This document shows, piece by piece, positions 43,301 to 53,199 of a DNA stretch of 64,000 nucleotides. The DNA is from Macrostomum hystrix. Taxonomy: Eukaryota; Platyhelminthes; Macrostomidae. A program made the translations under genes and the position numbers. How positions within the stretch are numbered: position 1 is the first letter of the stretch; each line of letters begins with the position of its first letter. The notes below the pieces were generated by a model. That model had not been told where the DNA came from, ran no database searches, and saw nothing but the letters and a program-made list of their open reading frames with translations. Location: positions 19,812,001 to 19,876,000 of the forward strand of contig CATNEN010000038.1 of the NCBI GenBank assembly GCA_950097015.1, given 5' to 3'.

Positions 43301-46300
43301 CAATCAACAGTAAGTGCGTTTATAAATGGTGATCGGTTTTGTGTTTATATAGTTTTTTATGATTTTCATACAATGGTAGTGGTGATATGTATCTGAGGTT
43401 CATGGGAGATTTGTATCTGAGGTTCATAAGAGCTGTGCACCTGAGGTTAATGGAATATATGTATCTGAGGTTCATGGGATATATGTATCTGAGGTTCATG
43501 GAATATATGTATCTGAGGTTCATGGGATATATGTATCTGAGGTTCATGGAATATATGTATCTGAGGTTCATGGAATATATGTATCTGAGGTTCATGGGAT
43601 ATATGTACCTGAGGTTCATGGGAGATATGTATCTGAGGTTCATGGGAGATATGTACCTGAGGTTCATGGGAGATATGTACCTGAGGCTCATGGGAGATAT
43701 GTACCTGAGGTTCATGGGTGATATGTACCTGAGGTTCATGGGAGATTTGTATCTGAGGTTCATAAGAGCTGTGCACCTGAGATTAATGGAATATATGTAT
43801 CTGAGTTTCATGGGATATATGTACATATGAGGTTCATGGGATATATGTACATATGAGGTTCATGGGATATATGTACCTGAGGTTCATGGGAGATATGTAC
43901 CTGAGGTTCATGGAATATATGTACCTGAGGTTCATGGAATATGTGTACCTGAGGTTCATGGGATATATGTACCTGAGGTTCATGGAATATGTGTACCTGA
44001 GGTTCATGGAATATGTGTACCTGAGGTTCATGGAATATATGTACCTGAGGTTCATGGAATATGTGTACCTGAGGTTCATGGAATATGTGTACCTGAGGTT
44101 CATGGAATATATGTACCTGAGGTTCATGGAATATGTGTACCTGAGGTTCATGGAATATGTGTACCTGAGGTTCATGGAATATGTGTACCTGAGGTTCATG
44201 GAATATGTGTACCTGAGGTTCATGGGATATATATGCCTGAGGTTCATGGGATTTATGTACATGAGTTTCATGGCAGATATGTCCCTGAAGTTCATGTGAC
44301 TCTACCAAATGTTTATGTTTCATTTGTTTCATGGAACTTTAGTTTCATGGAAACTGCTTTGTAAAAGACTGTAGCCTTTTTTACTTGGAATTAAACGCAA
44401 CAGAACGTTTATAAAATAATTTTACAAACCTAAAATCTGACAGGCGTCGACAGTATGAAGCCCATAAAATTTAACTGCCGAGTGTATTACGACAATTACA
44501 AGTCTGGTTCCTGCGCCGGAGGCATTATGGCAGTCGACGGCAAAGATGGCAGCGTTATGTGGTCGCATTTTGTTGAACACGAACCGTTTGCTCTCACCTG
44601 CGAAACTGATATCAACAGGGACGGCCAGCCTGATTGCATCATGAGCGGACGGGGAGGGGTCTGTTTTTTGCGTATTGATTTGTAAATCTAGCCGTTAATT
44701 AAATTTTTCTAAGTGCTACCTTAACCTGAATCTATTCTACAGCTGATGTCCGCCCACGATGGTCGCACGGGGAAGCGAATTTGGGCGTCGAAAATTCGTC
44801 GCGGCTATAAAAATTATTACACAGTTCAGCCTGTGGGCGATTTGGACGGCGACAAAGTGACGGATTTTGTACAGGTGAAAATCGCTTGTTATGATAGTTT
44901 GTATATTGAAGTAGCTTGGTCGATAAAATTTGGTTAGTCTAAACTGACATACAGAGTTTTTTAGATTGGTAGATAGAGATTTGGAGTTTAGTGGTAGATT
45001 GGTAGATAGAGATTTGGAGTTTAGTAGTAGATTGGTAGATAAAGATTTGGAGTTTAGTGGTAGATTGGTAGATAGAGATTTGGAGTTTAGTGGTAGATTG
45101 GTAGATAGAGATTTGGAGTTTAGTGGTAGATTGGTAGATAGAGATTTGGAGTTTAGTAGTAGATTGGTAGATAGAGATTTGTAGTTTAGTGGTAGATTGG
45201 TAGATAGAGATTTGGAGTTTAGTAGTAGATTGGTAGATAGAGATTTGGAGTTTAGTAGTAGATTGGTAGATAAAGATTTGGAGTTTAGTGGTAGATTGGT
45301 AGATAAAGATTTGGAGTTTAGTGGTAGATTGGTAGATAGAGATTTGGAGTTTAGTGGTAGATTGGTAGATAAAGATTTGGAGTTTAGTAGTAGATTGGTA
45401 GATAAAGATTTGGAGTTTAGTGGTAGATTGGTAGATAGAGATTTGGAGTTTAGTGGTAGATTGGTAGATAAAGATTTGGAGTTTAGTGGTAGATTGGTAG
45501 ATAGAGATTTGGAGTTTAGTGGTAGATTGGTAGATAGAGATTTGGAGTTTAGTAGTAGATTGGTAGATAGAGATTTGGAGTTTAGTGGTAGATTGGTAGA
45601 TAGAGATTTGGAGTTTAGTGGTAGATTGGTAGATAGAGATTTTGAGTTTAGTAGATTGGTAGATAGAGATTTGGAGTTGAGTAGATTGGTAGATAGAGAT
45701 TTTGAGTTTAGTAGTAGATTGGTAGATAAAGATTCAGAATTTAGTATATTGGTAGATAAATATTCGGAGTTTAGTAGATTGGTAAATAGAGATTCGGAGT
45801 TAAGTAGATTTGTAGATAGAGATCCATAATTGAGTAGATTGGTAGATAGAGATTTGGAGTTTAGTGGTAGATTGGTAGATAGAGATTTGGAGTTTAGTAG
45901 TAGATTGGTAGATAAAGATTTGGAGTTTAGTAGTAGATTGGTAGATAAAGATTTGGAGTTTAGTGGTAGATTGGTAGATAGAGATTTGGAGTTTAGTGGT
46001 AGATTGGTAGATAGAGATTTTGAGTTTAGTAGATTGGTAGATAGAGATTTGGAGTTGAGTAGATTGGTAGATAGAGATTTTGAGTTTAGTAGTAGATTGG
46101 TAGATAAAGATTCAGAATTTAGTATATTGGTAGATAAATATTCGGAGTTTAGTAGATTGGTAAATAGAGATTCGGAGTTAAGTAGATTTGTAGATAGAGA
46201 TCCATAATTGAGTAGATTGGTAGATAGAGATTTGGAGTTTAGTGGTAGATTGGTAGATAGAGATTTGGAGTTTAGTGGTAGATTGGTAGATAGAGATTTG

Positions 46301-49300
46301 GAGTTTAGTAGTAGATTGGTAGATAGAGATTTGGAGTTTAGTGGTAGATTGGTAGATAGAGATTTGGAGTTTAGTGGTAGATTGGTAGATAGAGATTTGG
46401 AGTTTAGTAGTAGAATGGTAGATAGAGATTCAGAATTTAGTATATTGGTAGATAAATATTCGGAGTTTAGTAGATTGGTAAGTAAATAGAGATTCGGAGT
46501 TAAGTAGATTTGTAGATAGAGATCCATAATTGAGTAGATTGGTAGATAGAAATTCAGAATTAAATGCATTAGTCGATAGAGATGCATAATTATTTAGATT
46601 AGTACATAAATAGTAACTATTGCGGATAAATATGAAGAATTTAGTTAATCAATCGATAGATTGTTAGACGGAGAATATCCGCCTTTGAGTAGTCTAGTTG
46701 GCACATTCAGAGGTAAAAGTACATTGTTAGACAAAGCTAGTTAATTTAGTCCTATAATTAATTATTGAAGCAAGCAAGATGTTTCATCCAACCCGAACCA
46801 ATGGTATTTCAGGTTCACGGTGGCGATCCCCGACCAACACCCGAGCAGAAGGTGCGGCCCAAAGGTGAACTAGTTCTACTATCTGGCGCCACCGGCACCG
46901 AGATCCGTTGGAAATATGTGCCCGACCTGCGCGAGTCCTATTATTCGCCGCAAGTCATTAGTCTAGGCGAAGGCACCAAGGCTATTCTATTCGGGACTGG
47001 AGGAGAAACTATTCCAGGCTCGCTCTATCTACTGCGCCTCAAAACTTTTCTGCTAACTGGCGAGACTGAAAAGGTGATCTTTCTGTGGCTAGATTCTAAT
47101 ACTTACTTGTTGTTAGGTTTTGCTTAGGACTAGGCTAAACATATAAGTCAAGCTATTTCTGAAACTGACCTAAGACTTACGTCACCTGAACACACCTTAC
47201 CTAATCTACGCCAGGCCCTACTAAGCATTCTTGACTCAATCCTTACCTAATCCAATCATTCAGTACCTAATCCAGTCGTTAACTAATCCAATACCTAACT
47301 AATCATTACCTGATTAGTTAATTTGATCCAATCATTACCTGATCCAATCCTTACCTGATTCAATCATTACCTGATCCAATCATTACCTGATCCAATCATT
47401 ACCTGATCCAATCATTACCTGATCCAATCATTACCTGATCCAATCATTACCTGATCCAATTATTACCTGATCTAATCCACTTCTGACTCGAGTTTCTGTG
47501 ACCTTTTTTCAACCCTATCGGCAGGCTCGAGAAATATACTCCAGCAAAGAGAAAGGCGTCATGACGCCGCCCGCTCTAGTCGACGTAAATCGAGACCGCG
47601 TTCACGACATCGTCATGGCCACCTTCAACGGCTCCGTGATTGCTTTCGACGGGGTTACGTTTAAGAAGATCTGGCAAACAGATTTCAAACACGCCGAGAC
47701 CTACAGCACCCCGGCGCCTGGCTACTACAATGACGACGATGTGCCCGACTTCTTTGTTCAGTACAGTATTGGAATCGGCTATCCTATCTACTTCTATGCC
47801 AGGGTGAGCTTGCGGGCTAGGCTAATAAATTATTCATAATTAAATTGCCATTATAAACTGCTGCTTAGTTTATTGGGGTCAGGCTTGGTCGATTGTGAAG
47901 TTTAAGTTCACTTATCTGTAATACGGGTTCGTAATTAAAACCTTTTGGCAGCGCCTGAATGCTTGGGTGGTGACTGATTTATTGACAGACTAGGCGATGG
48001 TGTATTGTGGTTGAGCCGCGCCTAATATTTAGGTTTTGTCAGTGAAATTGGACAAATTCGCGTCAGGGTGTCCATAGTGGCTTTTTTCCCACCTGTTGTA
48101 GCCATTGAAGGTCCAGCAAGTCCGTCTATATAAAGGTAGGTGACCACCGAAGACAGAGATGGTGCAGGCATATTCGAGTGACATGCTGATAAATTTTTAA
48201 GGCCTGGCAAGGCCGCACTGAGGCGCAGTGCTAATTTGTGTATTGGGGTGAATGAAATACACTAGCGCTGAAGGGAAAAATCTGACCTTCGGCCAGAAGC
48301 AATTGAATATCTCGACGGTCTGAAGAGCTGGCGACTTGAATCTTGTTTCAGAAGACGATGTTCCATTTGGGTGGAGCACAAAAAATCCCACCATTAGCTG
48401 GGGTAAATGAGGGTGGGTGTGGCTTCGCCCCAGTCCACGGACTGAATTCTCGTCCCACTTATTCAGAAGCTGTTGCCACTAGCTGTAAATCTGGCACAAC
48501 TAGGCTAGCAGCAATTTCTATTTACCCTTTGCTTTTTCAGTACGCCATTCTAGATGGTCGCACAGGTGAGATCATCATCGAACTGCCATTCTCCTCCGTG
48601 TCCGTGTCCAACTCGCCGCTGACGGTGTCATTCGAAGGCGCCGGTCACGATGTGTTTCTCTATTGGAAAAAGGATTGCTATCAGCACGAGGGACAGATTA
48701 TGAAGAACCAGTTCTCCTACTGTGAGTAGTTAGGCTGGTAGTTGAAAATGTGAGATTTCAAAGAATGCTATGCAGAATTCTTGACTTCTATTCTATTGTT
48801 ATTCAGCGTTCCACCAGTCTGTGGCCAGCCACACTGAGTTCTGCCGAGCTCAATTCAACACCACCTATGTTACTAAATTGCTGATGATTGGACAGCACAT
48901 CAAACCGCCGGGAATACTGCTCTACCACAGCCGTGAGTGCTTTTAACTACTAGTTTGTTGTGTTGTGTTCAACTTGACTTAATATGCTAGCAACCAGCTA
49001 TTTACCTTGTCAACGACCTTTTTAAATACACCATTAGCAACGATATTGTTTTAAACAAGCCATTCAATCTAGCAACAAGCTACTCGTAGATATTCACCTT
49101 AGCAACTAGTTATTCACCTTAGCAACGCGCAGTTGTCAAGTTGATATTGGCAACTAGTTATTCACCTTAGCAACGCGCAGTTTAAATTGGCAGCTAGTTA
49201 TTCACCTTAGCAACGCGCAGTTAAAATTGGGAGCTAGTTATTTACCTTAGCAACGTTCTGTTACAGCTGGCTTCTAGCCATTCATGTTATAATTTACTGA

Positions 49301-52300
49301 TAGTAATTCACCTTAGCAACAAGCTTCTCATCGCTGTTCCCTCTAGATCGCTATTTTCACGAGGAGAACAAATACAACTTGGATTCGTGGCGCAACGAAG
49401 CCCAACGATTCCTATTGGCTAGCGGAGGTGATCGCAGTCTCTACGACGAATTCAACACATTCTTCGGCCAGGTTAGCAAGCTGGCCAATCATCAGTTCGC
49501 CGATGGTGACGTCAGCGGTGGCGGCTCTTCGGCTGGGGTATTCGGCGATTACGGCACCATTCCCGACTATGACTCATCGCTGCCCGACTATGTAGGTTTT
49601 CATTTCGATGTGTACTAGCTTTGCCTTGTCTAATTGGCTCTCACCTGTCTCATCTCACCTGTCTCATCTCTCCTGTCTCATCTCTCCTGTCTTATCTCAC
49701 CTGTCTCATCTGTCCTGTCTCATCTCTCCCCTCTCTCATCTATCTCTTGCCTGTTTTATCTCTTCTCATCTCTTTTATCTATTCGCACTATTTTCTATGT
49801 ATTCCCTCTTGACTTACATTAGTTAGCGAATCCCTTGCCATGAACCACGTCAGGATGCAAGCAGTGGCAGCCAATACGGCCTGCCATCTAGCTCATCCTC
49901 GCTGCCGAGAGCTCGGCCAAAGCGTCACATTGGGCCGCATGACGGCCAGGGCAGTATGCGGCTCATCTCAACCGGCACCCTGGCTCCGTCTCTGCCGCCA
50001 GTCGGTCACAATGCGTCCAGCAGTATCGACGTGCTGTTCACTATCTACGTTGGCGCCCCGGCGCCTAGCGCCACTGTCATGACCCCGGCCGAGGCCCGGT
50101 GCTTCTCCGACCTCATGGATAAGGAGGCCCAGCGATTCGATAAAAGCAGTGAGGATTATTTTGGCACCTGGATTTTCAATCCTCCCTTATTGAGGAAGGT
50201 TTTGGCACCTGGATTTTCAATCCTCCCTTATTGAGGAAGGTTTTGGCACCTGGATTTTCAATCCTCCCTTATTGAGGAAGGTTTTGGCACCTGGATTTTC
50301 AATCCTCCCTTATTGAGGAAGGTTTTGGCACCTGGATTTTCAATCCTCCCTTATTGAGGAAGGTTTTGGCACCTGGATTTTCAATCCTCCCTTATTGAGG
50401 AAGGTTTTGGCACCTGGATTTTCAATCCTCCCTTATTGAGGAAGGTTTTGGCACCTGGATTTTCAATCCTCCCTTATTGAGGAAGGTTTTGGCACCTGGA
50501 TTTTCAATCCTCCCTTATTGAGGAAGGTTTTGGCACCTGGATTTTCAATCCTCCCTTATTGAGGAAGGTTTTGGCACCTGGATTTTCAATCCTCCCTTAT
50601 TGAGGAAGGTTTTGGCACCTGGATTTTCAATCCTCCCTTATTGAGGAAGGTTTTGGCACCTGGATTTTCAATCCTCCCTTATTGAGGAAGGTTTTGGCAC
50701 CTGGATTTTCATCCTTGATATGTAATACTGTCAACTGGATTTTTTCCCTCCCTTTAATCCCTCCCTCCCTTCTTCGTAACGAGGAAATTCTGTTTTTGCG
50801 ACATTATATTTTAGGGATCATTTACGAAAATTAGTTTATCTCAAAACTGTTTACCTGGATACGACTCATAGTGCTACTAAACTGAAATCACTATTTTTAG
50901 GCAAATTTTTCGGCTACGACACTGATCGTTATCGGGACTATGCCAGCAAGCAGTGCGCCAAGCTATACGGCAGTGCCCAGAATTTGCGCCGAATTATTGA
51001 CGGACTATCAGCTTCGTCAGATTATTTCGCTTTAAATTATCTACAGCTGACTTTGTTCAGGTTAGTTTAAGACCGTGAATTTCACTTGCCTTTTCTTGGG
51101 TTACTTAACAGTAGAAAAACCACGCTATTTTTCCCCTGGGAAAAGTCCACTGGTGGGTATTTCAAATTCCCACTGCCTACTTCACAATAGCTCGCAAACC
51201 GAATGACCGATTTTCGTGAAAGTCCACTATATGTATAAAAATTTCCTTATTGGTTTAAAAATATTGTAACAATATAATCCATACAATATAGTCAACAATA
51301 ATGGCCGACATTGTAAAATTTTGAAATTTTGTGCGCGAAAAATCGTTGAATATCTCGACGATGCCGATGTTTTATTATTCTGGAAGTTGTTTCATCTGAG
51401 AGAGCGTAAATTTATAGCCATGTTCTGCGTTTTCATGGCGATTGGTTGAATATTTTGGGAGATACAGATGTCGGATTCCCGAATCCTCCAACTGTTAATC
51501 GTTCCGCCCCCCAGCCTGTCGGATTCCCGAATCCTCCAACTGTTAATCGTTCCGCCCCCCAGCCTGTCGGATTCCCGAATCCTCCAACTGTTAATCGTTC
51601 CGCCCCCCAGCCTGTCGGATTCCCGAATCCTCCAACTGTTAATCGTTCCGCCCCCCAGCCTGTCGGATTCCCGAATCCTCCAACTGTTAATCGTTCCGCC
51701 CCCCAGCCTGTTGGATTCCCGAATCCTCCAACTGTTAATCGTTCCGCCCCCCCAGCCTGTCGGATTCCCGAATCCTCCAACTGTTAATCGTTCCGCCCCC
51801 CAGCCTGTCGGATTCCCGAATCCTCCAACTGTTAATCGTTCCGCCCCCCAGCCTGTCGGATTCCCGAATCCTCCAACTGTTAATCGTTCCGCCCCCCAGC
51901 CTGTCGGATTCCCGAATCCTCCAACTGTTAATCGTTCCGCCCCCCAGCCTGTTGGATTCCCGAATCCTCCAACTGTTAATCGTTCCGCCCCCCAGCCTGT
52001 CGGATTCCCGAATCCTCCAACTGTTAATCGTTCCGCCCCCCAGCCTGTCGGATTCCCGAATCCTCCAACTGCTAATCGTTCCGCCCCCCAGCCTGTCGGA
52101 TTCCCGAATCCTCCAACTGCTATTACAAAGTACGCAATCTTCATATATTCTTATATATTCATTTACATTAGTCGGCTCCAATTCTACTGTTAATAAAGTG
52201 AACAATTGTACTAACAATCGAGACACCTCACACCCGCAGAAAGCGAATCACCTGTCATTGCAATCGATCGCAGCCGTGTTTACACATTCTGCCATTTGAT

Positions 52301-52363
52301 AAACAGCGTTGGACCTCCTATCTGGGCAATCACGCTGATTCCTACATGCAGAATCCCATCTGA
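40362..52363 (+). CDS. FAM234-like FG-GAP type II membrane protein
   Basis: Twelve exons: 40362–40577, 41562–42132, 44444–44658, 44743–44874, 46813–47073, 47525–47803, 48541–48721, 48807–48932, 49347–49591, 49854–50148, 50901–51060 and 52240–52363. All are GT–AG and in frame, giving 934 aa. Residues 1–160 are cytosolic, acidic/Ser- and Gly-rich. One membrane segment (about 165–191, LFVTLFFLLQSVL) follows basic residues, so the large C-terminal part is luminal or extracellular. That part carries FG-GAP/calcium-type motifs: DVDSDGIMD, DINRDGQPD, DLDGDKVTD and DVNRDRVHD. It also has the blocks LVLLSGATGTEIRWKY, YYSPQVISL and LFGTGGETIPGSLYLL, which I associate with FAM234 (ITFG3) proteins. Cysteines cluster near the C terminus (CHCNRSQPC). 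A beta-propeller is likely; the molecular role is not established. It is longer than I would expect for FAM234. At least eight introns contain minisatellites. Confidence 0.85.
40838..41084 (-). mobile_element. SINE family B, tail-truncated copy
   Basis: It begins within GCGCATCTGAAGGCTGCGTA and contains GTCCATGGAC and CTTTAACAGCTGGGTGAACT. It ends in the head complement AAGTCGCCTGTATGGCACTC and TAACCACTTGGCTACGACC. It lies in intron 1 of the FAM234-like gene. Its head passes directly into the minisatellite that follows. Confidence 0.88.
41085..41515. repeat. Minisatellite in FAM234-like intron 1, derived from SINE head
   Basis: Units of 18 bp, CCTTACTAGGCTACAACC, with longer units carrying TTATTATTATTAC. 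The unit matches the complement of the first bases of SINE family B (TTGTAGCCTAGT), and the array starts where the SINE copy ends. Confidence 0.93.
42243..42437 (-). mobile_element. SINE family A, truncated copy
   Basis: Body CAGCGAGGGGGCAATTCTGC and TTATCGTCAGGCCATGTACA, then GCGGAATCGAGCTCAGGGAC. Both the A-box side and the tail are missing. It directly abuts a family B head in the opposite orientation (intron 2 of the FAM234-like gene). Confidence 0.78.
42438..42550 (+). mobile_element. SINE family B fragment
   Basis: It starts CTCGTGGGTTCGAATCCCGA (B box) and contains GGGTGTGGCTTCCCCCCAGT and CCATGGACT. The tail part is missing. Confidence 0.75.
43385..44300. repeat. Minisatellite in FAM234-like intron 2, 24 bp unit
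   Basis: About 38 units of 24 bp: ACCTGAGGTTCATGGAATAT plus RTGT. The unit is eight codons long, so several frames on both strands are open (YLRFMEYM-type and HEPQVHIF-type peptides). The array lies wholly between exons 2 and 3. Confidence 0.95.
44960..46545. repeat. Minisatellite in FAM234-like intron 4, 33 bp unit with higher-order blocks
   Basis: Units of 33 bp, GATTGGTAGATAGAGATTTG plus GAGTTTAGTGGTA. A block of diverged units (containing GATTCAGAATTTAGTATATT and GAGATCCATAATTGAGTAGA) is repeated near 45720–45840 and 46100–46215, and in part near 46430–46540. The 11-codon unit gives open frames on both strands, up to about 1.85 kb on the minus strand. Confidence 0.95.
47205..47480. repeat. 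Minisatellite in FAM234-like intron 5, ~17 bp unit
   Basis: Units CCAATCATTACCTGAT with diverged leading copies (CTAATCCAATC, CAGTACCTAATC). About eight near-perfect copies lie from 47340 to 47475. Confidence 0.9.
48385..48465 (+). mobile_element. SINE family B central fragment
   Basis: AGCTGGGGTAAATGAGGGTG followed by GGTGTGGCTTCGCCCCAGTC and CACGGACTGAA. Only the middle of the element remains, in intron 6 of the FAM234-like gene. Confidence 0.65.
49060..49330. repeat. Minisatellite in FAM234-like intron 8
   Basis: Units of roughly 40–45 bp built on GCTAGTTATTCACCTTAGCA plus ACGCGCAGTTAAAATTGG. Outer copies are degenerate. Confidence 0.85.
49630..49755. repeat. Minisatellite in FAM234-like intron 9, CTCATCTCTCCTGT unit
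   Basis: Ten or so units of 14–16 bp (CTGTCTCATCTCTCCTGTCT). This is the same family as the arrays at 128–745 and 28.9–30.3 kb. Confidence 0.9.
50150..50712. repeat. Minisatellite in FAM234-like intron 10, homogeneous 41 bp unit
   Basis: About 13 virtually identical 41 bp units; each joins TTTTGGCACCTGGATTTTCA to ATCCTCCCTTATTGAGGAAGG (20 + 21 bases). The first unit overlaps the exon 10 donor. The near-perfect identity implies a recent expansion or strong homogenisation. Confidence 0.96.
51186..51405. repeat. Interspersed repeat family R3, copy 3
   Basis: ATAGCTCGCAAACCGAATGA, CCGATTTTCGTGAA, then CCGACATTGT, CTCGACGATGCCGATGTTTT and GGAAGTTGTTTCATC, in the same order as the 18.6 kb copy. 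It lies in intron 11 of the FAM234-like gene. Confidence 0.7.
51470..52125. repeat. Minisatellite in FAM234-like intron 11, 48 bp unit
   Basis: About 13.5 near-identical 48 bp units: CCTGTCGGATTCCCGAATCC, TCCAACTGTTAATCGTTCCG, CCCCCCAG. Each unit holds a short inverted repeat (GGATTC/GAATCC) and a pyrimidine tract ending in CAG. Open frames on both strands are artefacts of the 16-codon unit. Confidence 0.96.
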
Positions 52364-52596
52364 TGGTCCATATAGATTCAATCTACTAACATCGCATATA
52401 TTCGTATATTGTGTCTTCTTTGTTTGTGTCTTTAGACATTGTCTTAATTTTCCTCTGAATATCTTGTACGATATTATTTGTTTATCCGCTTGTGTCCTGT
52501 GATATTATCAAATATTCCACTTTTTTATTTAACTTTTAGAGTAGCCTATATATCTACTCAAGTTCGAAATAGTCTAATATTTTCAATCTGTAAACC

Positions 52597-52735
52597 CAGC
52601 TGTTTCAGTTAACCCAATTAACAGCTGGGTGAACTGAAGCGATGCATAGTTAATTGCTATGGAGTCAGGAATCGAACCCCCGACCTTCAAGTCGTGAATC
52701 CGACGCTCTAAACACAAGGCTACAACATCCTTGTC
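52597..52735 (-). mobile_element. SINE family B, head half
   Basis: AACAGCTGGGTGAACTGAAG, then GGAATCGAACCCCCGACCTT and a CTAAACACAAGGCTACAACA head complement. The tail half is missing. The first TTGTCTAACA motif lies immediately beyond the head. Confidence 0.85.
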
Positions 52736-53199
52736 TAACAAGATATGTCTATAGATTTTATAAAATTTTATAAACCATATTGTCTAACAGAGGATTCATT
52801 TTGTCTAACAATTACACAGTTTTACCTTGACACTTTTGCTATACTTTTGATATGCGGTTTAATTAAAAAAAGAATTCATTTTATTCGCATTACGGCAAAT
52901 ATTACACACCAAAATGCGTGTTTATGTGTCCTCATTCCATGTTTTATTATTTTCTACTCACAGATTCTTCTTTGAGTTTTATATTGGGATTGGGATTTTA
53001 TGCCATTTCAGCCCATCCATGCAGCTTTTTTTCTTTTGTTATTGACCTAATTTTTTATGTTGTGTTCTTTCACATCTTTTTTAGCATAGTCAATTTTTTA
53101 TCTTTCTGAGCTTTTTTATTGTTTTTTAAATAATTGAATGCCTCGATCTGTTCTAAATTTAGGACACCTTTCCTGATGAAATACTTGACTTAAAAGGGA

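Noticed and set aside
43320-44332. YLRFMEYM and HEPQVHIF repeat frames resembling repeat proteins
   Set aside because: A 24 bp array within FAM234-like intron 2; no start context or splice support.
44737-46587. Minus-strand 616-residue frame, LNSKSLSTNLP repeats, and plus-strand DRDLEFSGRLV frames
   Set aside because: Both strands of a 33 bp array are open. It sits between exons 4 and 5 of a well-supported gene.
48040-48360. Possible fourth copy of repeat family R3 (TTGAATATCTCGACGGTCTG)
   Set aside because: Only one short string matches; the order and other motifs are absent.
51392-52226. Gly- and Pro-rich repeat frames on both strands
   Set aside because: A 48 bp array within intron 11; open in several frames.
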